DNA from: Armatimonadota bacterium
Lineage (GTDB): Bacteria; Armatimonadota; Fimbriimonadia; Fimbriimonadales; Fimbriimonadaceae
Length of the DNA stretch: 50,444 nucleotides
NCBI GenBank assembly: GCA_021413725.1
Contig: JAIOPU010000094.1
Coordinates: 1-50,444 of the forward strand
Direction: 5' to 3'
Made by a program: the position numbers and the translations under genes. Positions 41,680 through 49,431 of this stretch are shown piece by piece. The number at the start of each line of letters is the position of its first letter. Position 1 is the first letter of the stretch. The notes under the pieces are model-generated. The model had not been told where the DNA came from. It saw nothing but the letters and a program-made list of their open reading frames with translations, and did no database searches.

Positions 41680-42608
41680 TTCGAAAACCGCCTTCTGAGC
41701 GCGTCCATCCGGTTTTTGACGATGAAGAGCCCAGCTCGAGCCGCAAGCGCACCCGCCGCCGCGAGATAGACAAAGGGTCTTAGCGGCAGAAAAACCTTCG
41801 GGATCATGTGTTTCTTATAGAAAAGCAACATGGACCGATGGAATCGGAAAATCATTCGGTTCGGCGCTTTGTCGGTACTTCGCCCGATCAGGTGGGTGAT
41901 TTCTGCGGTGGGGAGATAGACCACGCGAAAGCCCTTTTCATGGGCGCGCCAACAGATATCGACATCTTCACAAAACATATAGAATTCTGGATCAAATTGC
42001 TCGACGGCGGGGAGAGCGGCTTCCGTGATCACGATCGCGGCACCGGAGACCCAGTCCACGTCGGTCACGGCGTTGTGGTCGAGGTCCTTCATTAAGTAGT
42101 TTTTGGTCGCCTTGTTGTTGGGGAAGATTTTGCCAAGGAAAGTGTTTCGGAAGAGGGCGGCAACCGGGTTGGGGAAACGGCGGCAACTGTATTGAAGGGT
42201 GCCGTCGCCGTTCAAGAGCTTGGGTCCGATGATGCCGATGTCGGGGTTTTCCTGGGCGAATTGTGCGATTTTGGCCAGGGCACCAGGGTGGACGATGGTG
42301 TCGGAGTTGAGGGGGAACCAGTGGCGTCCCGTGATTTTTGTGCGAGCGAGGTTGTGTCCTCCGGTGAAGCCGAGGTTTTGTGATTGCTCGAGAAGAGTGA
42401 ACTCGGGGAATTCCTTGGCACACATTTGGCCGGAGCCATCTTCGGAGTTATTCTCGACGACGATGACCTCGAATGAGGTCTCGTCGCGCACAGCGCGGAG
42501 ACTTGCGAGGCAGTTTCGCAAATCGTCGCAGGCGTTCCAGCTACAGATGGTGATGCTAAGGTCGGGTTTCACTTGTTTCTCGTGTCGATCATGGCTGGAA
42601 CCCCGCAT
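41676..42608 (-). CDS. glycosyltransferase family 2 (rhamnosyltransferase-like)
   Basis: 310 residues from ATG 42608; GTG 42572 is an alternative that avoids a 20-nt overlap with the upstream gene. GT-A fold motifs are present: LSITICSWNACDDLRNCLASL, EVIVVENNSEDGSGQ, NLGFTGGHNLA, the DxD-like NSDT, and WVSGAAIVI ... YMFCEDVDICWR. Two C-terminal hydrophobic stretches may anchor it. It probably adds a sugar to a lipid-linked surface glycan. Confidence 0.92.
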   Translation of the reverse strand: MRGSSHDRHEKQVKPDLSITICSWNACDDLRNCLASLRAVRDETSFEVIVVENNSEDGSGQMCAKEFPEFTLLEQSQNLGFTGGHNLARTKITGRHWFPLNSDTIVHPGALAKIAQFAQENPDIGIIGPKLLNGDGTLQYSCRRFPNPVAALFRNTFLGKIFPNNKATKNYLMKDLDHNAVTDVDWVSGAAIVITEAALPAVEQFDPEFYMFCEDVDICWRAHEKGFRVVYLPTAEITHLIGRSTDKAPNRMIFRFHRSMLLFYKKHMIPKVFLPLRPFVYLAAAGALAARAGLFIVKNRMDALRRRFSK

Positions 42609-43455
42609 AGATTCCGCGGGCGCGGATCAGGGCACCTAACCAGATCAGGACGGACACCAGGGGAAGCACGATGCGGGCGGGACCCCGGGTGTGCAGATTG
42701 AGGTATCGGATCAGACTCCGGTGGCTTTCCCAGATCATCGGCTTTCGCACTTGGCGGGTTGACATTCCGCCGTGATGCTTGATTTCAATGCTTGACTCGT
42801 ACCAGCACTTCCAACCAGCGGAATCAAGGCGTTTAAGGAGGTCTACTTCGTTAAAGAAGATCGGGAATTGCTCATCAAAGGGCTTCTTGTCGTCACCGAT
42901 TGCCCGGAGGGCTTCTCGGCGAAACAGAAGAAACGTCCCCATGGGCTGAGGCGCGTATTGGGATTGCTCGTAGTCGAATTGGCCAAGGCGGTAGGAGCCG
43001 AGTTTGGATTTTGAGAAGAAGTTCCCCAGACCCGAAACATCGCCGAAAATACCGAGAAGGGTGGGGAAACCTCGAACAGATTTTTGGATTTCGTTGTCTG
43101 GACCACGGAATTTGCAACTGAGGACTCCGCAGTCGGGGTGGGCTTCCAGAGTTTGAATTGCTCGGTCAAGCGTGCCGGGTCCGATTTCGGTATCAGGGTT
43201 GAGGGTGAGCAGAAAGTCGCCTTGGGCGTGGGAAAATGCGATGTTGTTGCCGGCAGCATAGCCACTGTTGATCAGGCTTTTTTGAACGAGAACGCTTGGA
43301 AATTCTGCCAATACCATCGGGGCACTTTCGTCCGTGGAAGCGTTGTCAACGACGATGATTTCTGTACTCGCCCGGCGGTCGGCCAAAAGTGATCGCAAAC
43401 AGGCCCGAAGCAAGTCTCGGGTGTTCCAGTTGACGATCAAGATGCTGAGGCGCAC
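42589..43455 (-). CDS. glycosyltransferase family 2
   Basis: 288 residues from GTG 43455. It has LSILIVNWNTRDLLRACLRSL, EIIVVDNASTDESAPMV, SGYAAGNNIAF, the metal-site motif LNPDTE, GTFLLFRREAL and IFFNEVDLLKR. One membrane helix lies near the C-terminus (IVLPLVSVLIWLGALI). It is related to the next gene and overlaps it by 20 nt, so the pair act in the same glycan pathway, most likely sequential sugar transfers. Confidence 0.92.
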   Translation of the reverse strand: MRLSILIVNWNTRDLLRACLRSLLADRRASTEIIVVDNASTDESAPMVLAEFPSVLVQKSLINSGYAAGNNIAFSHAQGDFLLTLNPDTEIGPGTLDRAIQTLEAHPDCGVLSCKFRGPDNEIQKSVRGFPTLLGIFGDVSGLGNFFSKSKLGSYRLGQFDYEQSQYAPQPMGTFLLFRREALRAIGDDKKPFDEQFPIFFNEVDLLKRLDSAGWKCWYESSIEIKHHGGMSTRQVRKPMIWESHRSLIRYLNLHTRGPARIVLPLVSVLIWLGALIRARGIYAGFQP

Positions 43456-43470
43456 GCGGACAAGATACCG

Positions 43471-44019
43471 CTAAGACTCTTTTCTGAGTTCAGCACTGTC
43501 CTGAGTTGCATCGTCGAGCGAGAAACTTGAGCAACACGGCGACCAGCCAAGCTTTTCTCGCCGGGCGAGGACTTCACGGGAATAGAGGAAGACTTGCTCC
43601 GTAAGCGGGGTCCAGAGGTGATAGATTGCGGGGAGTTCTTCGAAGGCGACGAGTTTGCGGCCTTTCGATTCCTCGGGCATTCCGATTTCGACGAGGTCTT
43701 TCACTTGGGCCACGAAAACGTCCCCCCACCGTACTTCGCCACGCTCAGACATTCGGTAGCAACCGATGTATTGCGGTTCGTGGAGGACGGCTCCGGCCTC
43801 TTCAAGGGCTTCGCGGTGAGCGGCCTCGCAGGAGGTCTCTTCGTGCTCCACGCGTCCGCTCGGGATGCACCAACCGCGGTCGCAAATATTGCAGAGGAGG
43901 ACATGCTCTTCGTGCCAGCAGAAAACGAGGGCAACAAATGAGCGCAAGGGTGCGCGGAAGGGTGCTGGAAAAAATTCCAGATTTTGTCTCCCATATTTTC
44001 CGCACGGAAATTTTCTCAT
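43471..44019 (-). CDS. Nudix hydrolase
   Basis: 182 residues. The Nudix box GX5EX7REUXEEXGU is complete: GRVEHEE, then REALEEAGAV, binding the metal that assists hydrolysis of nucleoside-diphosphate-X compounds. The segment VLLCNICDRGWCIPSG is the strand before it. The C-terminal tail is Cys/Ser-rich. It overlaps the signal peptidase gene by 4 nt (ATGA). Substrate not predictable. Confidence 0.92.
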   Translation of the reverse strand: MRKFPCGKYGRQNLEFFPAPFRAPLRSFVALVFCWHEEHVLLCNICDRGWCIPSGRVEHEETSCEAAHREALEEAGAVLHEPQYIGCYRMSERGEVRWGDVFVAQVKDLVEIGMPEESKGRKLVAFEELPAIYHLWTPLTEQVFLYSREVLARREKLGWSPCCSSFSLDDATQDSAELRKES

Positions 44020-44528
44020 TTTAAAACAATAACTTTTCCGACGATTCGAGAGGCCTCCACTGGTCCAAAGAATCGACTGTCTTCCGATTCTGGCGCATTA
44101 TCGCCCAAAACATAGTAGTCGCCTTCAGGGACTGTGTACTTACCCTTTTCGATGCTCCAATTATTGGGAATGTTGAGGAAGTCCACGTCTTCACCACCAA
44201 GGCGATTGATGCGTTTGATAAGGAATTCGCCGGGATCATCACCTTTTATGACGACGACGTCATTGCGTTTGAGCTCACCGACGAGCCAGTAGGCCTTGGT
44301 TGCGAGGAGTCTCTCGCCATTGTGGAAGGTAGTCAGCATGGAGTTTCCTTTGACCTGGATTGTGAAAAAAGTTTGCCATAGGAAGACGACGAGACCCAAG
44401 ACAATGAGCATTGCGACGCCAAAACCTCGCATTCCTCTCTTCTTGGGAGTCGTAGCGACAACCGTTTCGGTGACCGCATTTTGGACTTCGGTGGACATTT
44501 TTTTCTTTCCTTTGATCTGAACTGACAT
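44016..44528 (-). CDS. lepB: signal peptidase I
   Basis: 170 residues from ATG 44528; ATG 44498, with AAGGA upstream, is an equally good start. One membrane helix (~37-52) precedes the S26A catalytic core: Ser63 in VKGNSMLTTF and Lys105 in EFLIKRINRLGG form the Ser/Lys dyad, and YYVLGDNAPESEDSRFFG is the conserved box E. It removes signal peptides, of which this window has many. It is the first gene of the lepB-Nudix-GT2-GT2-ligase run. Confidence 0.95.
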   Translation of the reverse strand: MSVQIKGKKKMSTEVQNAVTETVVATTPKKRGMRGFGVAMLIVLGLVVFLWQTFFTIQVKGNSMLTTFHNGERLLATKAYWLVGELKRNDVVVIKGDDPGEFLIKRINRLGGEDVDFLNIPNNWSIEKGKYTVPEGDYYVLGDNAPESEDSRFFGPVEASRIVGKVIVLK

Positions 44529-44633
44529 GGCAATTATCCCCTCATTTAATAAGATCGGTCAAAATAGGGTGCATCTTTTCAGTTTTGCCCTAAAAATTCT
44601 GGCAATCTGAAAAACGAGCCCAACGACTCGCCT

Positions 44634-45158
44634 ATGGAATCTCTGATCAATTTTATAAAGCAAAGCTCTTCCTCGCTCATTATTCTCTGTTTTGTCCTGT
44701 GCCTGATTTCTTTGGGAGCAGTGGCTTGGATGGCAGCTCGAATGAGTCGGGCGGATAAGAAGTGGGCATTGCTCTTGGATGGCGTCCGCGGCGACAATTT
44801 GGAGAAGTTACTCTATGACCACGTTTCTGAGCGTTCAGTTATGTCGCGGGAATTCGAACAGGTCACAAAACGCGTCGAACTATTGGAGAGCCGAATGCAG
44901 ACTGCGAAGCGGTATTTGGGCATTGTCAGATATGACGCGTTCGAGGACGTTGGGGGTGAGCAGAGTTTTGCGCTGGCATTTTTCGATGAGCTTGGACACG
45001 GCGCGATTATTACGGGTGTCGTGGGACGTTCTACCTCACGGGTGTACTGCAAAGAGATTGTCGATGGCAAAGCCACCAAGGACCTGAGCAAAGAGGAGCA
45101 ACAAGCGATAGAATTGGCCGCAAGCAACCGGGCACGAACACTGCAGACAACAAGATGA
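44634..45158 (+). CDS. DUF4446 family membrane protein
   Basis: 174 residues: one N-terminal membrane helix (SSLIILCFVLCLISLGAVAW), a coiled stretch (REFEQVTKRVELLESRMQ), then the DUF4446 core VRYDAFEDVGGEQSFALAFF and VVGRSTSRVYCKEIVDG. The family's role is unknown; in Firmicutes it often neighbours chromosome or cell-envelope genes. It overlaps the next gene, an ECF sigma factor, by 4 nt. Confidence 0.88.
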   Translation: MESLINFIKQSSSSLIILCFVLCLISLGAVAWMAARMSRADKKWALLLDGVRGDNLEKLLYDHVSERSVMSREFEQVTKRVELLESRMQTAKRYLGIVRYDAFEDVGGEQSFALAFFDELGHGAIITGVVGRSTSRVYCKEIVDGKATKDLSKEEQQAIELAASNRARTLQTTR

Positions 45159-45751
45159 GTGATGTTTTTCCTGATGACGTGATCTTGATCGAGCGCAGTC
45201 AGGCGGGTGACCGCCAGGCATTCGATACTTTGATCCGCAAGCATGAAAAGCGGGCGTATATGTACGCCTATCGTCTTACATCGAATGCGGAGATTGCCTC
45301 TGACATCGTTTCTGACGCATTTGTTCGGATTTTCAACGCCTTGGGGAATTTTCGGGGACAGAGTGCATTTACGACTTGGTTGTATCGAATTATTACGAAC
45401 TGCTACCTGGATCTCAAGAAAAAGGACAAGAGTAAGTTTCAGGTGAGTTTGGATGCGCCGGTGGGAGGCGATGGCGGCGATGCGCCCCGCCAGGTTGAGG
45501 ATCCATCCAACAAGCCGGACGAACTGTCTGAGCGAAATGAAAGAGAGCGCATGGTTCAACAAGCACTCAAGAAATTGCCGGAGTATCAGCAGACGATGCT
45601 GACGATGTTCCACGTTGACAACCTAACGTACGATGAAATTGCCGAAATTTTAGACCTGCCGATTGGGACGGTGAAAAGCCGTTTGAATCGGGCCCGACTG
45701 GGACTTAGGGAACTCCTTGCGGAAAGTTTGGAACTTTTCGACCTCGCCTGA
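45155..45751 (+). CDS. ECF RNA polymerase sigma factor (SigW/RpoE-like)
   Basis: 198 residues. Region 2: AFDTLIRKHEKRAYMYAYRL, DIVSDAFVRIFNALGNF, FTTWLYRIITNCYLDLKKK. Region 4: LKKLPEYQQTMLTMFHVDNL and YDEIAEILDLPIGTVKSRLNRARLGL, a helix-turn-helix for the -35 box. Between them is an acidic linker. Its stop overlaps the start of a membrane-anchored putative anti-sigma (TGATG), the usual partner-switch pair. Confidence 0.95.
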   Translation: MSDVFPDDVILIERSQAGDRQAFDTLIRKHEKRAYMYAYRLTSNAEIASDIVSDAFVRIFNALGNFRGQSAFTTWLYRIITNCYLDLKKKDKSKFQVSLDAPVGGDGGDAPRQVEDPSNKPDELSERNERERMVQQALKKLPEYQQTMLTMFHVDNLTYDEIAEILDLPIGTVKSRLNRARLGLRELLAESLELFDLA

Positions 45752-46602
45752 TGTCAAATGAAATCATGAATAGCGGAAAAGCGCGTGAATACTTCTCGGA
45801 TTACTACGAGAACACACTCGATCCTGGATTGACGAAGGGATTCGAGGCTGCGCTTGCCCAAAATGCTGAGCTGAAACACGAGTGGAAAGAATTTGAGGCG
45901 ACCTTGAGTTCTTTGGAAGGCCTCCGAGATATAGAAATCGAAATCCCGTACGGCCTGCATGACAAAATCGTCGCTCGAATTGATCACTCAGTCTGGGAGA
46001 AGAAGCAATCTCCGCAAACGGGTTGGTTTACGGGCTGGTGGAAGTCCCTTTCGATGGGCGCCGTTGCCTGTGGCGTTGCCGTAGTTTCTCTTATTGCCAT
46101 TGGCAATCGGCAAGGTTCTTCGGGCTATTCGGCTGGAATAGTCAGCGGCTCTGGTGAGCCACTCTTGGCTCGGATGAATGGAAGCGAGTTCCAGTTCGTG
46201 GCTGCATTAAATGGCGAAGCTGAACTAGTTGTTCGAGACGTGATCGCCGGAAAAGAGCTAGTTCGCATCCCCGTTGACCACCAACGAGTCGTCTGCCCAG
46301 TAAGTTCAAATGATCCTGCCGGTCGCGTGATCTCCGTCGAGATGAAGGGCTCGTCCAAGATCATTGTTGCTCTCCCGGCATCGGGCCAGCATTCAGTGAC
46401 AAGCGGCAAAGTAAGTGATTTCGCAGTTTTGCTGGCGGCAAAACTAGGCAAGCCAGTTATCCTCGAGCGAGTCGACCTCGGACAATCTGCCTCTTGGACG
46501 ATGGGGTCGGAAGCGGGGACATTCAAGTTGCAATCCACCCTTGACTTGGAACTTGAGTCACGAAGCGGGATGTATTTCTTGGTAACCAAGAGCGGGAAGT
46601 AA
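45751..46602 (+). CDS. putative membrane-anchored anti-sigma factor
   Basis: 283 residues. The N-terminal ~90 residues are helical and cytoplasmic (REYFSDYYENTLDPGLTKGF), as in anti-sigma domains, but lack the zinc HXXXCXXC motif. One membrane helix (~96-115, MGAVACGVAVVSLIAIG) leads to a ~160-residue beta-rich extracytoplasmic part; VSDFAVLLAAKLGKPVILE looks STN/secretin-N-like. The assignment rests on gene order and topology. It would hold the sigma factor until an envelope signal arrives. Confidence 0.75.
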   Translation: MSNEIMNSGKAREYFSDYYENTLDPGLTKGFEAALAQNAELKHEWKEFEATLSSLEGLRDIEIEIPYGLHDKIVARIDHSVWEKKQSPQTGWFTGWWKSLSMGAVACGVAVVSLIAIGNRQGSSGYSAGIVSGSGEPLLARMNGSEFQFVAALNGEAELVVRDVIAGKELVRIPVDHQRVVCPVSSNDPAGRVISVEMKGSSKIIVALPASGQHSVTSGKVSDFAVLLAAKLGKPVILERVDLGQSASWTMGSEAGTFKLQSTLDLELESRSGMYFLVTKSGK

Positions 46603-46627
46603 TCCCTCTTAACCGATGAGTCGCTCG

Positions 46628-47455
46628 CTACATGTTTGTGACGAGTTTGCTCGACTCCCGGAAGTTCCTCCATGCAATTCTGGCGTCAAAGAGGCCAGGA
46701 GTATCCGTGACTTTCGTGCTTTGCACGAGCTTCGATATCTCTTTCGTGGTGTGCAGGTCGTAGGGTGCCGACTCAATAAGCCGCGCCATTCGGGTGTAAG
46801 TTTGGGCCTGTTCAAGTTGGTCGGGTCCACTGCTCAAATGTAGCCAGGATCTTACGCATGACGCAAGCTTCACCGCAAAGGCATTTGAGTCTGTAGCCTT
46901 GGTCAAGGATGCCTTTTCCTCAGGCCTGAGTTCGCCTTTCAATGAATCCAGCGCCTGGACGATTCGAAGGAGTTCGACAGAGCTAGCGCTTGCCGCGCGT
47001 AAGTCAGAGAACCGCATCGCCTGATTAATCTCAAGCCCCCGTAGCAATGCTTCGGCGGCCTGCCGCCTTTCACCTAACTTAATTTTAGCTTTGCTATTTG
47101 CTAATATGGCCCGGGTCAAACTGGCGCGTGCAATAAGAATTTGGTACTTTGCGCCTTGGACGGTAGTATCGCCGGGGAGTTCGCCGACGAGGTCGGTCAG
47201 TTGACCACTTCGTAGGCCCTGCACCCAACAATCCACAGCATCCTTCAAAAGTTTGGGATCGCTCGAGTCCTTAGCAGCTAAAATGCGAACCTTCCGAACG
47301 GGTTCGATGTACATCGTTAGAGCCGCAACCGCTTTGGCGTCCAATTCTCTGGGCTTATAGGGTTCGGACTCCCGGTTCGCAAAGTAGCTCACGATTGTGA
47401 GGAACGAGAGAGTAAGAATAAATATTGCCTCGACAAAAAAGCGACTCATCCTCAT
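46628..47455 (-). CDS. membrane-anchored helical protein, unknown
   Basis: 275 residues from ATG 47455, with one N-terminal helix (FFVEAIFILTLSFLTIVSYF), then mostly alpha-helical (AKYQILIARASLTRAILANSK, RRQAAEALLRGLEINQAMRF, PEEKASLTKATDSNAFAVKL). The pattern is TPR-like but without a clean repeat consensus. It is convergent with the anti-sigma gene and divergent from the second ECF sigma gene, and may be linked to the latter. No family recognised. Confidence 0.65.
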   Translation of the reverse strand: MRMSRFFVEAIFILTLSFLTIVSYFANRESEPYKPRELDAKAVAALTMYIEPVRKVRILAAKDSSDPKLLKDAVDCWVQGLRSGQLTDLVGELPGDTTVQGAKYQILIARASLTRAILANSKAKIKLGERRQAAEALLRGLEINQAMRFSDLRAASASSVELLRIVQALDSLKGELRPEEKASLTKATDSNAFAVKLASCVRSWLHLSSGPDQLEQAQTYTRMARLIESAPYDLHTTKEISKLVQSTKVTDTPGLFDARIAWRNFRESSKLVTNM

Positions 47456-47587
47456 GATGATTGGTTCATTCCATATTGCATGGCAAATTTATCGGCAAGG
47501 AAACAGGCTCTCTTTAGGGCGGAAGCCTCAGAGGTCCGCTTCGACCTCAGTAATAATATAGATGTTCCCCGTGTGGGGGTGCAAAGA

Positions 47588-48148
47588 ATGAAAACTTCAT
47601 ATAGAACGTTAGATTGGGATTGTCATCTTGTTCAGCAGGCTCAGGCCGGCGAGTCTGCCGCGTTTGAACTGATTCTCGACCAGTATCGCGCGGCGATGAT
47701 TTCGCACGCACAGAAAATGCTTCGAAACTCGGAGGACGCGCACGACGCCGTTCAAGAGGCGAGTTTGAAAGCGATGCGGGGCATTGGTTCGTTTGAGGCG
47801 GGTCGACCGCTTTTGCCATGGCTATTGCGAATCGTCGGCAATTGCGCGGTGGATTGCCTTCGAGGTCGCAAAAAGACGCCACAGTGTCTCGAAAACATTG
47901 AGTTTGCGATCTTTGACGACAAAGTCGACCTGCAGTCGTCCGTTGAGACTGCGATGGAAGCCGCGATCATTCGTCGCGCGGTCATCCGACTGCCACGACA
48001 ATATCGTGAAATTATCGAAATGCGCCACTTCGAAGACCTTGACGTCACGGAAATTGCAAGCCTTCTTCAAAAACCTGAAGGCACCATTAAGAGCTGGCTG
48101 TTTCGAGCTCGGGCGATGTTAAGAAAAGAGCTGGTTACTGCCGCATAA
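47588..48148 (+). CDS. ECF RNA polymerase sigma factor, second
   Basis: 186 residues from ATG 47588; an upstream in-frame ATG 47480 would add 36 residues unlike the family and leave only 24 bp to the divergent gene. Region 2: AFELILDQYRAAMISHAQKML, AHDAVQEASLKAMRGIGSF, LPWLLRIVGNCAVDCLRGRK. Region 4: IRLPRQYREIIEMRHFEDL and VTEIASLLQKPEGTIKSWLFRARAML. No anti-sigma gene is adjacent, except possibly the divergent membrane protein. Two secreted dockerin-module genes follow. Confidence 0.92.
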   Translation: MKTSYRTLDWDCHLVQQAQAGESAAFELILDQYRAAMISHAQKMLRNSEDAHDAVQEASLKAMRGIGSFEAGRPLLPWLLRIVGNCAVDCLRGRKKTPQCLENIEFAIFDDKVDLQSSVETAMEAAIIRRAVIRLPRQYREIIEMRHFEDLDVTEIASLLQKPEGTIKSWLFRARAMLRKELVTAA

Positions 48149-48230
48149 TTATAAATTGCTGTAAAAAGTACCAGATCAACGATGCTCTGAATCACTATTT
48201 CCAGAATTTATGGCGTACACTTTAAGGAGT

Positions 48231-48250
48231 GCAGAGAATTCGTACTCTGC
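48231..48250 (+). promoter_or_regulatory. leader hairpin before the dockerin-module gene
   Basis: GCAGAG (48231-48236) and CTCTGC (48245-48250) form a 6-bp stem 11 bases before ATG 48262. TACACT at 48213-48218 may be the -10 box. Significance is uncertain. Confidence 0.35.
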
Positions 48251-48261
48251 TCTCCATCTTT

Positions 48262-49431
48262 ATGAAACCCTTCTTGTTGATCGTAGCCGGTCTAGGCTTG
48301 TTAGGCCCCGCCAATTCCCAAACGCTGTATTCTTCAAGTTTTGAAGCTACTCAGGGATTTGTGTCCGGCCCTCTGAACAATGGAAGCGTTGCCCAAAATG
48401 GCTGGCAGGTGGTCGGCGCAGGCGGCGCAAGTACCGGATCCATCGTTTCCGGCAACGCCTCAAACGGAACCCAAGCGGTTCTTGTGGATTCCAATTCTGT
48501 GCTGAGCGACTCCTATTGGTACAAGAACTTAAACTCCGCATCGGCAGGAAAGATCGTCCATCTGACGTGGGATCAGAAGGTCATGGCTCCCTCTGGAGCC
48601 CCCAGCCTTACAAACAGCAGTCAATTTGGCGTTCTTGCCTTTGACTCTGCGGGTGAAATGCTTACCGGGATGCTCTACGACAACTTCGATGCCCTGACCT
48701 ACTATTGGAATTTTGCTGGCCAACAATGGTCCCCCTTTGCGAGTTCGGTGCCGAGAAGTCAGTACGCTGGTTTCGGAATCTACGTCAACTATGTGTCGGG
48801 GAAGGCGACTTTTGAAATTAACGGAGTCAAACAACCGGAGACCTCGTTCCGTGAGGGGACATCAACGACCTTCGGGGACGCAGACATCCACGTCAGGTTT
48901 GCGGCGACAGATTCGGCATACTTCGATAACTTGACGGTCGAAAAGTATTCGCCGGGCATAATTCGGGGCCATGTGAATCTCTTGGAGTACACCGGATTAG
49001 TCAATCGACCCTGTGTTCTTGAACTTCGCAATCCCGGTGGAACGACCCCCATCGCTAGTCTTGGATTTACTCCGGACTCTGCGGGAAATTTTGAGGTCGC
49101 CACTACACTAAGAGGTACTTACGATTTGGCGGTAAAGGGGAAGACTCACCTCCGCAAAGTGAACCAGTCGGTGGTCGTCACGGATGAAGGCGTCTTCGGA
49201 CAAATTTGGACTCTTGGAAACGGAGATGTAAACAACGATAACGTTGTTGATCTCACTGACTACACTTACCTCGTCGTAAACTTCAATAAGCTGAATACCG
49301 ATCCAAGCTGGACTGTCGTGGATGGGGCGAATGTTGCTCCCATCGACTCAGACCTCAACGGGGACGGTGTAGTTGATCTTTCGGACTATACGACCCTTGT
49401 CACGGCATTTAATGCGGTGGGGCAGCCTTAG
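48262..49431 (+). CDS. secreted lectin-like protein with dockerin-like module
   Basis: 389 residues from ATG 48262, where a signal peptide begins (MKPFLLIVAGLGLLGPANSQ); GTG 48229 is a longer option. The ectodomain (~20-230) has a jelly-roll look (LYSSSFEATQGF, AGKIVHLTWDQKVMAPS, DIHVRFAATDSAYFDNLTV), suggesting a LamG/concanavalin-like carbohydrate-binding fold. The beta-sandwich linker (IIRGHVNLLEYTGLVNRPCV) and two calcium loops (GDVNNDNVVDLTDYTYLV, DLNGDGVVDLSDYTTLV) end it at FNAVGQP. The next gene starts on the last base of its stop codon. Confidence 0.82.
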   Translation: MKPFLLIVAGLGLLGPANSQTLYSSSFEATQGFVSGPLNNGSVAQNGWQVVGAGGASTGSIVSGNASNGTQAVLVDSNSVLSDSYWYKNLNSASAGKIVHLTWDQKVMAPSGAPSLTNSSQFGVLAFDSAGEMLTGMLYDNFDALTYYWNFAGQQWSPFASSVPRSQYAGFGIYVNYVSGKATFEINGVKQPETSFREGTSTTFGDADIHVRFAATDSAYFDNLTVEKYSPGIIRGHVNLLEYTGLVNRPCVLELRNPGGTTPIASLGFTPDSAGNFEVATTLRGTYDLAVKGKTHLRKVNQSVVVTDEGVFGQIWTLGNGDVNNDNVVDLTDYTYLVVNFNKLNTDPSWTVVDGANVAPIDSDLNGDGVVDLSDYTTLVTAFNAVGQP